A stretch of 21,978 bases of DNA from a virus. Shown one piece after another: positions 1 through 9,100 of the stretch (positions are counted from its first letter, which is position 1; every line of letters begins with the position of its first letter). The stretch is from IMG/VR virus record IMGVR_UViG_3300028115_000137, positions 1-21,978 of that record. The stretch is one strand, 5' to 3'. Below the pieces are notes generated by a model that was given only the letters and a program-made list of their open reading frames with translations, ran no database searches and had not been told where the DNA came from. Both the position numbers and the translations under genes were made by a program.

Positions 1-2172
1 AACAAACTTGATTAACTTATCTGCTTCTGCATCTGTAGCATTAACACTTACTCTGTCTGGCTGATTTTCTTCGCCTTGAGTAATAGACATTGTATAACCT
101 TCATCAAGTTTTTCTTTTGATTCTTCTGTGCTTTCGACTAAGTGTGAGTTTAATTCTTTTTCTAAAGACTCAAAAGTCCACTCATCTTCTTCTAATGTAG
201 CGGCTTCTGATGTTTTTGTAAATGTTTTGTCGCCTACTGTAAACTTTTCACCTTTTTCTTTTCCTGCCATTGCGCCTGTAAATGCGTTACCTTCTTCCAT
301 TTCATCTTCGTCAATGCCTTTACGTGCTACAGTTTGTGCGTCCCAGTCATATTTGTCATATGCACCGTCATCATCAGCACCAACGTCTCCGTCTGGTGAA
401 GATTCTGCTTCGCCCATTGCACCGTAAGATGCCATAGTATCTACAACTTCATCTGCTGGTTCTTCAAAGATGCCGTCGCCTGTTAATTTATCACCTGCGA
501 TTCCACCTAGTGCCGCGCCTGCTGCCTTACCTATAGTTGCTCCAGGAACGCCACCGATTGAACCACCGATTGCTGTGCCTGCCATGCCACCTAATTTAGA
601 TCCTGCAATAGCACCGCCTACTCCACCGAGTACGCCTTCTTCCATACCTGCGATTGGTTCGTTTTTGATTCCCATGCCACATGCTTCGTCAAGACCTTTT
701 TTGTAGCCTTCGTGGTATGCTCTTGCACCTTCAGAACCTGCATCATGTGGACATGCATAAGATCCTTTACATAAACCATGAGCATGACCCATGTGCTTTG
801 CGGCCTTCAGAATGTGATCTGCGCCTTCTTTTAAGTTTGTTTTAGTATTTTTAATCATAATATTAAGTTCTTGTTGGTTGCACTTAGGGTGCAGTTGTTG
901 TATTTCTTTAGTAGACAGCCCTTCGTTACACATAGATTTCACTTTTGAAATACTAGGTAATTTACTCGACTTGCTTACTTTACCTTTTGCTTTTTCTTTT
1001 ACAAGTTGCGGTGTATCAGCATCGTTGGCTGCCAATGCGGCGTTTGCCGCGGCGTTGCCTTTTTCATCGTTAGATGAATTATGTGAACCGTCATCCGGTG
1101 GATTTTGAGCACCTTCAAATGTTAAAGGAGATGCTTGTCCTGGACCTTGTGGGGGCATTTCGCCCTCTTTCATCTTGCCTAATGTTTTAGCAAGATTTGC
1201 TTGTTTTTCTGTTTTTGCAGGGAAATCATCTTTGTTTGCTAATACGTGATTAGCAAATGCTTTAGTTGTCATTCCATGTCTTTTTGCTTTTGCTGAGAAT
1301 GCACCTGGGTCTTTGATAGCACCCGAGATCCAATCTTTTGCTTCTCTAACAGTATCTTCGTCTTTGTCCATTACTTTATCTAAAACTTTCTTTCCGCCGT
1401 ATAGTAATGCTACTGCGGCTAGTAAAGGAAGACCATATGTTGATGCTGTTCTTTTAACTGTATCAAATGCGGCATCACCGATTGCGCCTCTAATCATACC
1501 ACCTGCGCCGTCACCTAAGTCTGCAATTTTTTGAGAGGCTTGGTCAAACGTGTGTTTACCTGAATCGATCATATCATTCATTTTTTCAAATGTTGTGTTG
1601 GTTAAGTTATACATTCCGACAGCGCCGTCTTTGACGTTGCCTGCAAGTTCTCTACCTTGCTCTGTGCCGGCTACCCCTGTACCTACAGCAGTTTTGATTG
1701 GGTTCTTTTTAGCATAGTTACCTGCGCCTCTGGCGACTCCACTAATCATTTGAGCGCCACGTTTTGCTAACCAAGGACCTGCCACTCTAGCACCAGTCAT
1801 AAGTGCTGGCCCTAATGCCGCTAAAGGAGCAAGTTCGTCAAGTTGTTCTGCTTCTTGCATTTCTTGACCGATTTGTAATTCGCCTTTGTCGATTGCTTGT
1901 GACATTTGATTAGCAACTGCTGGATTAGAAACAGTTCCGATTACTTCACCGTCTTTATGAATTGTTTGTGCACCAGGCTTTGCTGGTTCTAGTGAAAGTT
2001 CTTCAAACATATTTTTTAATGAAGGTACTTGAACTCCTTCAACAACTTCTACAACTTCACCAGACTCTGTTGATTCAGTCAACATGTTTGCTGGTCTTTT
2101 AGGAGTAGTTTCGACAATAGATTCTTCTTTTGATGCTTTGTCGAATTTGTTTAAGATGTCTTTAAAATCCAT
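1..2172 (-). CDS. Large glycine-zipper virion-type protein, 3' end cut by window edge
   Basis: An uninterrupted reading frame of 724 codons runs from an ATG at 2172 to the left edge with no stop, so the C-terminus lies outside. A Shine-Dalgarno AAGGAAG overlaps the stop of the upstream 208-aa gene. Visible parts: an acidic N-terminus beginning MDFKDILNKFDK; a hydrophobic stretch at residues about 247-260; low-complexity Gln/Asn/Asp-rich linkers; a His/Cys-rich segment near residues 450-500 (HGLCKGSYACPH, then AYHEGYKKGLDEACG); a long glycine zipper at about 513-561 with GxxxG/AxxxG periodicity; then an acidic tail. Neighbours are packaging and structural genes, so a virion or ejection-related role is plausible. 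Long proteins of similar style occur in marine T4-like phages, from memory, without known function. The reading frame is certain; the function is not. Confidence 0.85.
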   Translation of the reverse strand, partial: MDFKDILNKFDKASKEESIVETTPKRPANMLTESTESGEVVEVVEGVQVPSLKNMFEELSLEPAKPGAQTIHKDGEVIGTVSNPAVANQMSQAIDKGELQIGQEMQEAEQLDELAPLAALGPALMTGARVAGPWLAKRGAQMISGVARGAGNYAKKNPIKTAVGTGVAGTEQGRELAGNVKDGAVGMYNLTNTTFEKMNDMIDSGKHTFDQASQKIADLGDGAGGMIRGAIGDAAFDTVKRTASTYGLPLLAAVALLYGGKKVLDKVMDKDEDTVREAKDWISGAIKDPGAFSAKAKRHGMTTKAFANHVLANKDDFPAKTEKQANLAKTLGKMKEGEMPPQGPGQASPLTFEGAQNPPDDGSHNSSNDEKGNAAANAALAANDADTPQLVKEKAKGKVSKSSKLPSISKVKSMCNEGLSTKEIQQLHPKCNQQELNIMIKNTKTNLKEGADHILKAAKHMGHAHGLCKGSYACPHDAGSEGARAYHEGYKKGLDEACGMGIKNEPIAGMEEGVLGGVGGAIAGSKLGGMAGTAIGGSIGGVPGATIGKAAGAALGGIAGDKLTGDGIFEEPADEVVDTMASYGAMGEAESSPDGDVGADDDGAYDKYDWDAQTVARKGIDEDEMEEGNAFTGAMAGKEKGEKFTVGDKTFTKTSEAATLEEDEWTFESLEKELNSHLVESTEESKEKLDEGYTMSITQGEENQPDRVSVNATDAEADKLIKFV

Positions 2173-2182
2173 AATGTCTTCC

Positions 2183-2809
2183 TTAGTACCCTGCTGATGT
2201 TTCAGGCTTGGGTCCTCTTTTAACGTCAGTCATCGGACTCTTTTGACCTTTAATTGAATCATCTGACCATGGCTTCCAAGGATCAAAAGCATCTTTAGTG
2301 TTCTTTTGATCAGCAGGCAAACCTACTTTACCTACGTTTTTATGTTCTGCATGTTTATGAATGCTGTCTAAGTACTTATCACCATATTCTTCACTGGCTT
2401 CTTTTCCATTGTCATTCATTTCTTCATTTTGTAAGAGAGGTGTGTCTTTCATTTCATTTTCGTAGCCGACAAGTTCTTTATCGATGCTATCATCAAATGC
2501 TGTATTGACCATTCTTACGTAATTAATATTGTGACCTAACAATTGTGCTAATTGTTGTACCATTGGTTCTGTTACGGGATATGCAAACTCACACTTAAAG
2601 ATGTGTACTGGTTCGTTTGATAAATTAGGAAAACCATATGGTGATTTCATAATAGGAGTTGAAGTTGGCCCTTTAATTGATTTAGGCTCAAACTTATTTA
2701 AGTTATGTTTAAATAACTCTAAGAAATTTTTACTACAGTCACCAGCAAGTTTGATTGTGCAATCATAAGTGTGGACTGACTCTGCAATGTAATGTTTTAA
2801 ACTTTTCAT
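2183..2809 (-). CDS. Conserved marine T4-like phage protein, 208 aa, unknown function
   Basis: The N-terminal two thirds look like a compact domain: MKSLKHYIAESVHTYDCTIK, a central KSPYGFPNLSNEPVHIFKCEF motif region (about residues 55-75), and PVTEPMVQQLAQLLG. The last 80 residues are polar, charged and probably disordered. I recall similar proteins beside packaging and structural genes of cyanophages and pelagiphages, usually listed as structural or hypothetical. No enzyme motif is visible. The start ATG at 2809 lies 22 nt below a GATAAATA late box that overlaps the stop of the gp16-like gene. The ribosome site is weak (GGGAAC). It is followed after 10 nt by the long left-edge gene, probably on the same late transcript. 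Confidence 0.8.
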   Translation of the reverse strand: MKSLKHYIAESVHTYDCTIKLAGDCSKNFLELFKHNLNKFEPKSIKGPTSTPIMKSPYGFPNLSNEPVHIFKCEFAYPVTEPMVQQLAQLLGHNINYVRMVNTAFDDSIDKELVGYENEMKDTPLLQNEEMNDNGKEASEEYGDKYLDSIHKHAEHKNVGKVGLPADQKNTKDAFDPWKPWSDDSIKGQKSPMTDVKRGPKPETSAGY

Positions 2810-2831
2810 ATTGTATAGTTCCCGTATAATA

Positions 2832-2839
2832 TATTTATC
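2832..2839 (-). promoter_or_regulatory. T4-type late promoter box GATAAATA
   Basis: The minus strand reads GATAAATA, one mismatch from the T4 late consensus TATAAATA. It overlaps the TGA stop of the gp16-like gene and ends 22 nt before the ATG of the 208-aa gene, leaving a normal short leader. Confidence 0.7.
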
Positions 2840-3323
2840 ATTCCTCTGTGTTTTTTGACGTTAATACTCGTAGTAATTCATTGCGGTCTAAATTTTGAGC
2901 ACCGTCCCCTAAAGGTATATTATCTATTTTTTCTTCCATTTTTGCTTGACGTTGATCTAATGTTGCTTTCTTTAATTGTAGATCAATCATCTTTAACTTC
3001 TTGTTTAACTTAGCAGTTTTAGCGGTTATAGCATGATTTAACATATTACTAGCAACACTAAAAATGTCTCCGCTAAAACGTGAATCAACTTGCATTCCTA
3101 AGTCCATTAAGTCTTGGAAACTAGTTTCTGCTTTCTTACTCAGTTCATCCATTTCTCTGTCTGATGCTTCTAGTCCTCTTACTGTAGGTAAAGCAGTTTC
3201 AATCTTTTCTAAATTAGTCAATGCTTCTTTAGTAACTTCTTCTGCTACCCCTGGAATAGGTTCATTCAGTTCATTTTCTTCACTGGATGCAATATCAAAT
3301 AATTCTTCAAGTTTCTTTGTCAT
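2838..3323 (-). CDS. gp16: Terminase small subunit-like protein (T4 gp16 type)
   Basis: In T4, gp16 (164 aa) forms an oligomeric ring that recognises DNA and stimulates the gp17 packaging ATPase. This 161-aa protein has the same size and plan: an acidic flexible N-terminus, a central pair of long helices (about residues 55-120, including DLMDLGMQVDSRFSGDIF and AITAKTAKLNKKLKMIDLQL) suited to coiled-coil oligomerisation, and a short polar tail ending near DRNELLRVL. I recall marine-phage small terminases with this helix pattern. The gene follows gp4 with 12 nt between stop and ATG. No Shine-Dalgarno is present near the ATG; instead an ACTAAATA late box ends 5 nt before it. The large subunit gp17 is not in the window. 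It could be another helical structural protein. Confidence 0.6.
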   Translation of the reverse strand: MTKKLEELFDIASSEENELNEPIPGVAEEVTKEALTNLEKIETALPTVRGLEASDREMDELSKKAETSFQDLMDLGMQVDSRFSGDIFSVASNMLNHAITAKTAKLNKKLKMIDLQLKKATLDQRQAKMEEKIDNIPLGDGAQNLDRNELLRVLTSKNTEE

Positions 3324-3328
3324 ATATC

Positions 3329-3336
3329 TATTTAGT
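3329..3336 (-). promoter_or_regulatory. Late promoter box ACTAAATA, 5 nt before gp16-like ATG
   Basis: The minus strand reads ACTAAATA, then five bases (GATAT), then the ATG at 3323. The first A of the box is the last base of the gp4 stop codon. The spacing puts the expected late start site at or next to the A of ATG, so the mRNA would have almost no leader. Confidence 0.6.
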
Positions 3337-3782
3337 TACTTTCCACGCCCATTGTAGAAAAGGTCATCTTCTGTAACTACTCTAAATTTAATACCCTGTG
3401 CTTTGCAGAATGCTTGTGCTGATTTCCATTTGGCATGATTGATAGCAATTGTTGCTCGTTGCTTTGCATTTTTAACTTTTTCTGTTATAATACTTTCTGC
3501 TTTGGGTTTTATTTCTATTAACTCTGCGTTTGTTCTTCCATATTTGTCTTGGTAAACAATAAAAAAGTCTGGAACATAATTAGTTCTTCTACCTTTAAAA
3601 GGATGTAAATAAGGAATAACAATTGACTCACTCGCCCACTTGATTACTTTGTCATTAGTATCACAAAAAATCATAAATGTAAGTTCCCAACCTGATCTGT
3701 ATTTAGGTTTACCTTTCCCTACATATTTGTGTGGATTTTTTACAGTATAGATACCTTGTGCGTATTTTTTTCTGCGAGGCAC
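3336..3782 (-). CDS. gp4: Head completion protein, T4 gp4 type (TnsA-like nuclease fold)
   Basis: T4 gp4 is needed to finish the DNA-filled head before tail joining. This 148-aa protein has the family's typical layout: a basic N-terminus, RSGWELTF at residues 29-36, VPDFFIVY at 70-77 and ELIEIKPK at 87-94. E33, D72 and E90-x-K92 line up as a PD-(D/E)xK active site of the TnsA type, so nuclease chemistry may be retained. The start is GTG at 3782 (no ATG fits), preceded by a strong AGGGG that overlaps the TAG stop of the 125-aa gene, implying translational coupling. It shares a late transcript with the 393-aa and 125-aa genes. Confidence 0.85.
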   Translation of the reverse strand: MPRRKKYAQGIYTVKNPHKYVGKGKPKYRSGWELTFMIFCDTNDKVIKWASESIVIPYLHPFKGRRTNYVPDFFIVYQDKYGRTNAELIEIKPKAESIITEKVKNAKQRATIAINHAKWKSAQAFCKAQGIKFRVVTEDDLFYNGRGK

Positions 3783-3791
3783 TTGTTACCC

Positions 3792-4169
3792 CTACGGCAA
3801 TACGTTGCGTTGTACTGCTTGATTAGGAGTAGGCACTTTTGATACTCCATACAATGCTGTTTTTGACTTTAATAAATTGAGATAAAAAGCCATTTCTGTG
3901 TTTACTTGAACTTTTGTTTGTACATTAGCCTTAAAGTAATCCATAAAGATTTGAATGTTTGTGCCTGTTTCTTGTGCTATTCTAAATAATGTAGTTGCAA
4001 ATTGTGATGCTGTTTGTTTAGTTCTTTCAGATTCGGGATTACCTTTTAAAACACCTAAGAAATATGAATATACTGAATCCCAATCAGCGGCATTAACTTT
4101 TAATGGCACACTGTAATATGTGTCAAAAATTTCTAATGTGTTTTCTCTATATGTTATTTCTATTGGCAT
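3792..4169 (-). CDS. Conserved 125-aa protein of marine T4-like phages, unknown function
   Basis: A small, mostly helical protein: the N-terminal strand region MPIEITYRENTLEIFDTYY, then ATTLFRIAQETGTNIQIFMD and MAFYLNLLKSKTALYG (about residues 94-109), ending in a short polar tail. I recall close relatives of the same size in cyanophages next to structural genes, without assigned function; an assembly chaperone or a minor baseplate protein are possible roles by position. Its ATG shares a base with the stop of the 393-aa gene (TAATG), and a strong GGGAGGGG lies in the upstream gene's end, so the two are translationally coupled. Confidence 0.8.
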   Translation of the reverse strand: MPIEITYRENTLEIFDTYYSVPLKVNAADWDSVYSYFLGVLKGNPESERTKQTASQFATTLFRIAQETGTNIQIFMDYFKANVQTKVQVNTEMAFYLNLLKSKTALYGVSKVPTPNQAVQRNVLP

Positions 4170-5350
4170 TATGCCCCTCCCGTGCCGCCGCTATTTTGTG
4201 AGCCTGCCGCCGGTGGACTTTCTTGTGTATTATTATTATTAGCACCTGTAACTGTGCCTTGGTTAGCAATGTTTACAATACTCGGTGTTGCTCCGTTTGT
4301 TGGAGTATCGGTATCTCCACCTATACCTAAAGCATTAAAAACTGCATCTCTAATTCCGTTTTGTATTTGATCTTTTGCAGTTTCAATTAAACCTGATCCT
4401 TGAGTTATATATGTTTCTTTTAAGAATCGTATATAATCTTCTGCTGAAGCATCGTCTCCTAAGAATGCAGGTGGAAAATCACCTATTAAATTATTACCGC
4501 CCTGTTCCAGTGGACTTTCAGTTGAATCATAACTATCCGGTCCACCGAATCCTGCTACTAAATCTCCATTAAGTTCACGTCGGGGTAGTCCTGTACCGTC
4601 TTCTATATCTTCTCCTATCTTACCTGAATTATATATTACTGTTTCATAGTCGATAGTCATTCTATTTTGCATTGTTCCGCCACCGTCTGAATAATCATAA
4701 GTGTCGTGGTCAAATTGTGTAATTATAGGATTAATTAAAGTATAGGCTATAAAGTTTCCTGCCCACATACCATATACAGTAATGTTATTAAAGAAAGGAA
4801 CTTTTTCTCCGCCGTCTGCTCTATTTCCACCTTCGCCTCGGGCATCTCCTCTATAACCATATTCAGTATCACCTGATATTGATGGATCATATATGTTACG
4901 TCTATTATAATCTTTTATAGCAGGCGCTGTACTGAAAGGTGTAACAATAGGATTCCATGCATCTGCATAGTTATATCTATAATATGCGTCCCACATTGCA
5001 GTAACTTGCGATGCATTATCATCATGGAATGTTACTTCTATCGGTTGATATTTAATTTTTGATTGAATCAAACGTTTTCTATTGTATTGATTCATTTCTG
5101 TTACATCCATATTAAATGTGGGGAGTTTAATTGATTTAACAAGTAATCCGTAGTTTTGTCCTGTTGGGGGTTGATATGCTGTAGGATTAATTTCAAACCA
5201 AGTATGGAAAGTAAATTTAACCTTACCTGCATTGGCCATGCCTCCGGGCAAAAAGTTTTTAGCGGCATGTGTCCAGTCACGTACATATACTCTACCTGCA
5301 AATGCGTTAAGTATATCGTCCGGTAACGTTGTAAAAGGCCATTGCGACAT
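4169..5350 (-). CDS. Tail-tube-like protein, candidate tube initiator (T4 gp54/gp48 type)
   Basis: This 393-aa protein has an N-terminal half resembling the tail tube. Residues 44-111 (KVKFTFHTWFEI, then LLVKSIKLPTFNMDVTEMNQYN, then IEVTFHDD) follow the same order as gp19 in this window (YRFRVNFINF, then VVDCARPQVQFDEITMNVYN, then LAINVRDD). T4 gp54 and gp48, which start and cap the tube on the baseplate, also have the tube fold, so a tube-initiator or tube-end role is inferred. The C-terminal 100 residues are Gly/Asn/Ser/Pro-rich low complexity. It has AGGAG 8 nt before the ATG and a GATAAATA box 20 nt upstream, just after the gp19 terminator. The exact T4 counterpart is uncertain. Confidence 0.6.
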   Translation of the reverse strand: MSQWPFTTLPDDILNAFAGRVYVRDWTHAAKNFLPGGMANAGKVKFTFHTWFEINPTAYQPPTGQNYGLLVKSIKLPTFNMDVTEMNQYNRKRLIQSKIKYQPIEVTFHDDNASQVTAMWDAYYRYNYADAWNPIVTPFSTAPAIKDYNRRNIYDPSISGDTEYGYRGDARGEGGNRADGGEKVPFFNNITVYGMWAGNFIAYTLINPIITQFDHDTYDYSDGGGTMQNRMTIDYETVIYNSGKIGEDIEDGTGLPRRELNGDLVAGFGGPDSYDSTESPLEQGGNNLIGDFPPAFLGDDASAEDYIRFLKETYITQGSGLIETAKDQIQNGIRDAVFNALGIGGDTDTPTNGATPSIVNIANQGTVTGANNNNTQESPPAAGSQNSGGTGGA

Positions 5351-5370
5351 ATATTATTCTCCTATAAGAG

Positions 5371-5378
5371 TATTTATC
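5371..5378 (-). promoter_or_regulatory. T4-type late promoter box GATAAATA
   Basis: GATAAATA on the minus strand, 20 nt before the ATG of the 393-aa tail-tube-like gene and just below the terminator of gp19. It should drive the 393-aa, 125-aa and gp4 genes as a separate late unit. Confidence 0.7.
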
Positions 5379-5396
5379 TAAACAATAAACCCATAA

Positions 5397-5420
5397 AAAA
5401 ACCGGTCGAAACCGGTTTTT
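5397..5420 (-). terminator. Intrinsic terminator after the tail tube gene
   Basis: A perfect inverted repeat AAAAACCGGT / ACCGGTTTTT with a 4-nt loop (TTCG on the minus strand). The second arm on the minus strand runs into a T tract. It lies between the gp19 stop and the late promoter of the next gene, so it ends the gp19 transcript. Confidence 0.85.
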
Positions 5421-5442
5421 CTATTTAAAATAATTCTAATAC

Positions 5443-6090
5443 TTACGTAGCAGTACCAATCTGACTTGGGAATGTCTGTAGACCAGACTGTCCAACACCA
5501 GCACCCGGTACGCCGTTTAGATCGCCGCCAGCATTTGTCTGGACTGCGTTATCGTAACGTAGAGTCATAGCAATAGTCACTGCATCAGATGTACCATAGT
5601 TTAGAGTCTGATAGTTTGCTTGTTGTAAGAAACAACCTGCTAATGACCAGTTTTCTAATACTGTTGGTGTATTGATACCGTTACCACCGTCTAAGATTTG
5701 AATTTCAGTTTCAAATTTATAATCTCCACCTGCTGCCGCTGAAGACTGCTCATAGAAATCTAATTGACGTTGTAACTGAGCACCAACTGCTTTTGATACA
5801 TTACCAGAAGCATCGTCTCTGACGTTGATAGCAAGTGTTTGCCATGTGTGTTTACCAGCAAGATAGACACGTGAGTTATACACGTTCATAGTGATTTCGT
5901 CAAACTGAACTTGTGGTCTCGCACAGTCTACTACTTGTCTAGTAAGAATAAGTGAAGAATCATCGTCAAAACCAAAATTAATAAAGTTCACACGGAATCT
6001 ATATTGAAGTTTTGGCATCAACAAGTTTTGGTTAGCGCCTCCCTCAGGTTGTACCGAAAGTTTTGCTAATGTATCTGAGGCTGTTGCCAT
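5443..6090 (-). CDS. gp19: Tail tube protein (T4 gp19 type)
   Basis: The tail tube is the inner channel through which DNA passes; gp19 hexamers stack inside the gp18 sheath. This 215-aa protein sits directly after gp18, the usual order. Typical features: a flexible N-terminus, then MPKLQYRFRVNFINFGF, VVDCARPQVQFDEITMNVYN, and a beta-rich C-terminal half with VLENWSLAGCFLQQANYQTL. It is somewhat longer than T4 gp19 (163 aa), mainly at the polar C-terminus. Start support: CAGGAG 7 nt before the ATG. It has its own late box (6124-6131) and its own terminator (5397-5420), so it is probably expressed as a strong single-gene unit, fitting its high copy number in virions. Confidence 0.87.
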   Translation of the reverse strand: MATASDTLAKLSVQPEGGANQNLLMPKLQYRFRVNFINFGFDDDSSLILTRQVVDCARPQVQFDEITMNVYNSRVYLAGKHTWQTLAINVRDDASGNVSKAVGAQLQRQLDFYEQSSAAAGGDYKFETEIQILDGGNGINTPTVLENWSLAGCFLQQANYQTLNYGTSDAVTIAMTLRYDNAVQTNAGGDLNGVPGAGVGQSGLQTFPSQIGTAT

Positions 6091-6123
6091 TGTTAATCTC
6101 CTGTTTTAATATATCTTAATATA

Positions 6124-6131
6124 TATTTATC
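6124..6131 (-). promoter_or_regulatory. T4-type late promoter box GATAAATA for tail tube
   Basis: The minus strand reads GATAAATA followed by an A/T-rich stretch, 33 nt before the gp19 ATG. It sits just below the hairpin that follows gp18. Confidence 0.7.
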
Positions 6132-6140
6132 TTTTTAATT

Positions 6141-6162
6141 CAGAGAGGCCGAAGCCTCTCTG
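6141..6162 (-). terminator. GC-rich hairpin between sheath and tube genes
   Basis: A perfect 9-bp stem CAGAGAGGC / GCCTCTCTG with the loop TTCG (minus strand), closed by a C-G pair: the extra-stable cUUCGg tetraloop. On the minus strand it is followed by AATTAAAAAG rather than a T run, so it is either a weak terminator or a 3'-end stabiliser of the gp18 mRNA. On the plus strand a T run does follow, but no plus gene ends here. Confidence 0.65.
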
Positions 6163-6175
6163 TATATCTTTTTTA

Positions 6176-9100
6176 TTAAGATCCTGATAACTCACCAGTG
6201 TTGAATATTCTGACCGGAACGTAGATAAACTCAGCGGCTTTCACGGGCTCTACTGCTATGTCAATCCAAAGTTCATTTCGATCAATTCTTGCTGGAGTGT
6301 TGTTAGAATCATCACAAACTACTGAGTAGTCATATAATCCTCGTTTTGAAACTAGATCCTGGAACAATGATTCTACTACTGCTTTAATAGATTTTCTTGT
6401 TTGAGGGTCATTAGGTTCAAAGACAAATGGTCTCGCGGCTAATATTAATTGTCTACGTATGTAAGCAACTAATCTTGCTACGTTTACTCTGTCTAATGCA
6501 GATGATGAATCAAATGAAGTTTTGTTACCATAGTTCAATAATCCATTACCTGTAAAGAATACCATTGGGTTAATAAAGTTAGTGTATAACACATCTCTAA
6601 TTCCAATACGTGTTCTGATTGAGTTAAACTCGCCTTCGTCATCGATGTATCCGATGCTTGTAGCATTATCGATTATACCACGTCTAGTACCTGCTGGTGC
6701 TAACCAAGGATAAGCAATATTGTCATTACGCAACATAGTTCTGACCATCATGTGTGATGAAGGAACAGCAACTAAGTTACCTGATAGATCACTAGTGATA
6801 CCTGATGGGTAGAATAGACCCATATAAGTATTTCTACTTACAAGTCCATCTTCACCTGTAGTTGTTGCACCTGCGGCGTTAGTTGCCCAAGCCTGAATTT
6901 CAGTTGCATCATCTTTCAGTCTCATTGGTGTATCACCAACAATGTAAGAAGTCTCACCTCTATCAGAGTTCAATGCGATCATGTTAGGTTGTAGTTCAGG
7001 ATAACCCGGTGTTGCTTGTAAGTTGAAGTAGTTATCTTCGTCTCTAATTGCAACGTTAGAGTCAATTGCTGAACGTAATGCTTGTGTTACCATTGCTCTT
7101 TGTGCCTTACGACCTGCATTCATTGCACCGTTAGATGCATCACCTGAAGCAGATACCCATGCATCTTTCTGTGTTGGTAAAGTGTCATTCGGGAATCTGT
7201 CGTTGTTAAAGTAGTTTACACGATATTGCTTCACGTTGTATGAAGAACGTCTTGTGTTCCAAAGCAACATACCTTGTGGGTAATTTGATGATAACGGAGC
7301 ATCAACATCTAAGTAATCACTTCCTAGCAATGATTTGATGGTCGGCATCGGATCATTTGCTGGGTTAGTTGTTCCGTTAGTTGCCCAACGTGCATCTTTA
7401 AACAAGATACCTTGTGGTGTAGTTTGATCTGAGTTGTCAATTAAGACCCACTTATCAGTAGCACTACCGCCACCTGTTGCTTGTACTGACTGCCATCTGT
7501 AAAGTAACGGATAGTTTTCTAAGTCAGAAGTATCTAACCAAAGATCACCGTATACTAATGGTGTGCCGTCACTTTGAGTAGTAGGCTCACTAGCAGTTAC
7601 GATAGGTCCATTAGGATCAGTTGCATTTACGACTGATGGGCTAGGTAAACCATTACCATCATAACCTTGTTGGCTATAACCCTTCCAATTACCGTCATAG
7701 TTGATCATAATATCTACTTGATCAGTTGTTGAATAGTACCAGTTAGTAAAGTTGCTAGGTATTGCAGTCGGAGCACCTTCGTTTGCTGTTAATGAATCAG
7801 CACCTGAAGTTGTTAATGAGAACTCTCTCCAGTTAGACAACTGAGTTGTGAACGCATCTGCGCCTGTACCTGTACTTAAAGTATAAGATGTAACAACGCC
7901 TGCTGTAACACTTGTAACTTTTACTTGTAAGTCATTTGCTGGTGAAGCACCGCCCAAGTCTGCACCTGAGAAAGTAACTACGTCACCTACAGCATGACCT
8001 GTACCGCCGTTTACTACTGCATCCGGATCAAAGTCATAATAACCATAGTCATTAGTTACTGCGATTGATAATGCAGTACCTGACCCTGATGTAGAACTCT
8101 GAGTAGGAGTAAATGAGATATCATCTCTGAATGGTCCTGTCTTACAACCTGCTGTTGCAGTTGTAAAGCCGGCTTCTGAGAATAAACCAGAAGATACACC
8201 TGTTACGTTGTCATAATCATCTAAGATAATAACACCACCTGAAGTGTGTTGAATTTGAATTGAACCATCATCGTTTACACTTGCTGAAGTGTAAGGAATG
8301 TTCGCCGCTGACCATGCAGTTACAAAGTCAGATGCATCAGTTGCATCACCCAAGTTAAATGTATAAGGGGTACTTAATGTTTGTGAACCTGGAGTTGAAA
8401 TCTGAACTCTTGCTACATATGGTCCTGAAGTAAAGTCTGGTGCAGTGTTTGTACCATTAATTACTGTTGCACCTGTTGCTACTCTATAGAAGTAGTATAC
8501 TGGAGCCGCTGTGTACTCACCGTTAAATCCATATTGTGCATAAACACTTCCTGCTGGAATTGCTTGTCCACCTGTTGAGTCTGCTGAATAGATTTGTGCC
8601 CAATCAGAGTCTGCAAAAGTAGGTGTTTTAGCAGTATATGAAGATGATGTAGAATCATATTCAGAAATTACTGGTTGTAATCCTGTTCCGTCAACCTTAA
8701 TCCATACAGAGCCAGTCGGAGCAGGCTGAGCCTGTCCTGATTGCCATAATGGCTGTTGAGCAGATGTACCATAAAATGCTCTTGGTTGGAAGCCAGTTAC
8801 GTTAGTACCTGTAAATCCTAAGTCTGTAAAGATAGTACCTGTTGCGTTAGCAAATCTAATGTAGAATGGTACGTTTGAACTACCTTGATCTCCACCTGTC
8901 TGTGAAGAATAAACTTCAAGTTTGTTATCAACTACTGCCGCTGAAACATATTCCCAACCTAATGAGTTAATGTCTGCCGCTAACTGAGAAATAGTGTTGT
9001 TAGGAGCCGCTGATACAGTAAGTTGTGCTAAGTTTGTACCGTTAACGATCAAGTCGATTGTATCGCCTTGTGTTAATGTAGGATTAGAAGTAGGACAAGT

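Noticed and set aside
128-1534. Several plus-strand open frames of 70-100 codons opposite the long left-edge gene
   Set aside because: They are Pro/Ser-rich mirror images of the Gly/Ala-rich minus-strand protein, lack ribosome sites and promoters, and the minus frame is continuous for 724 codons.
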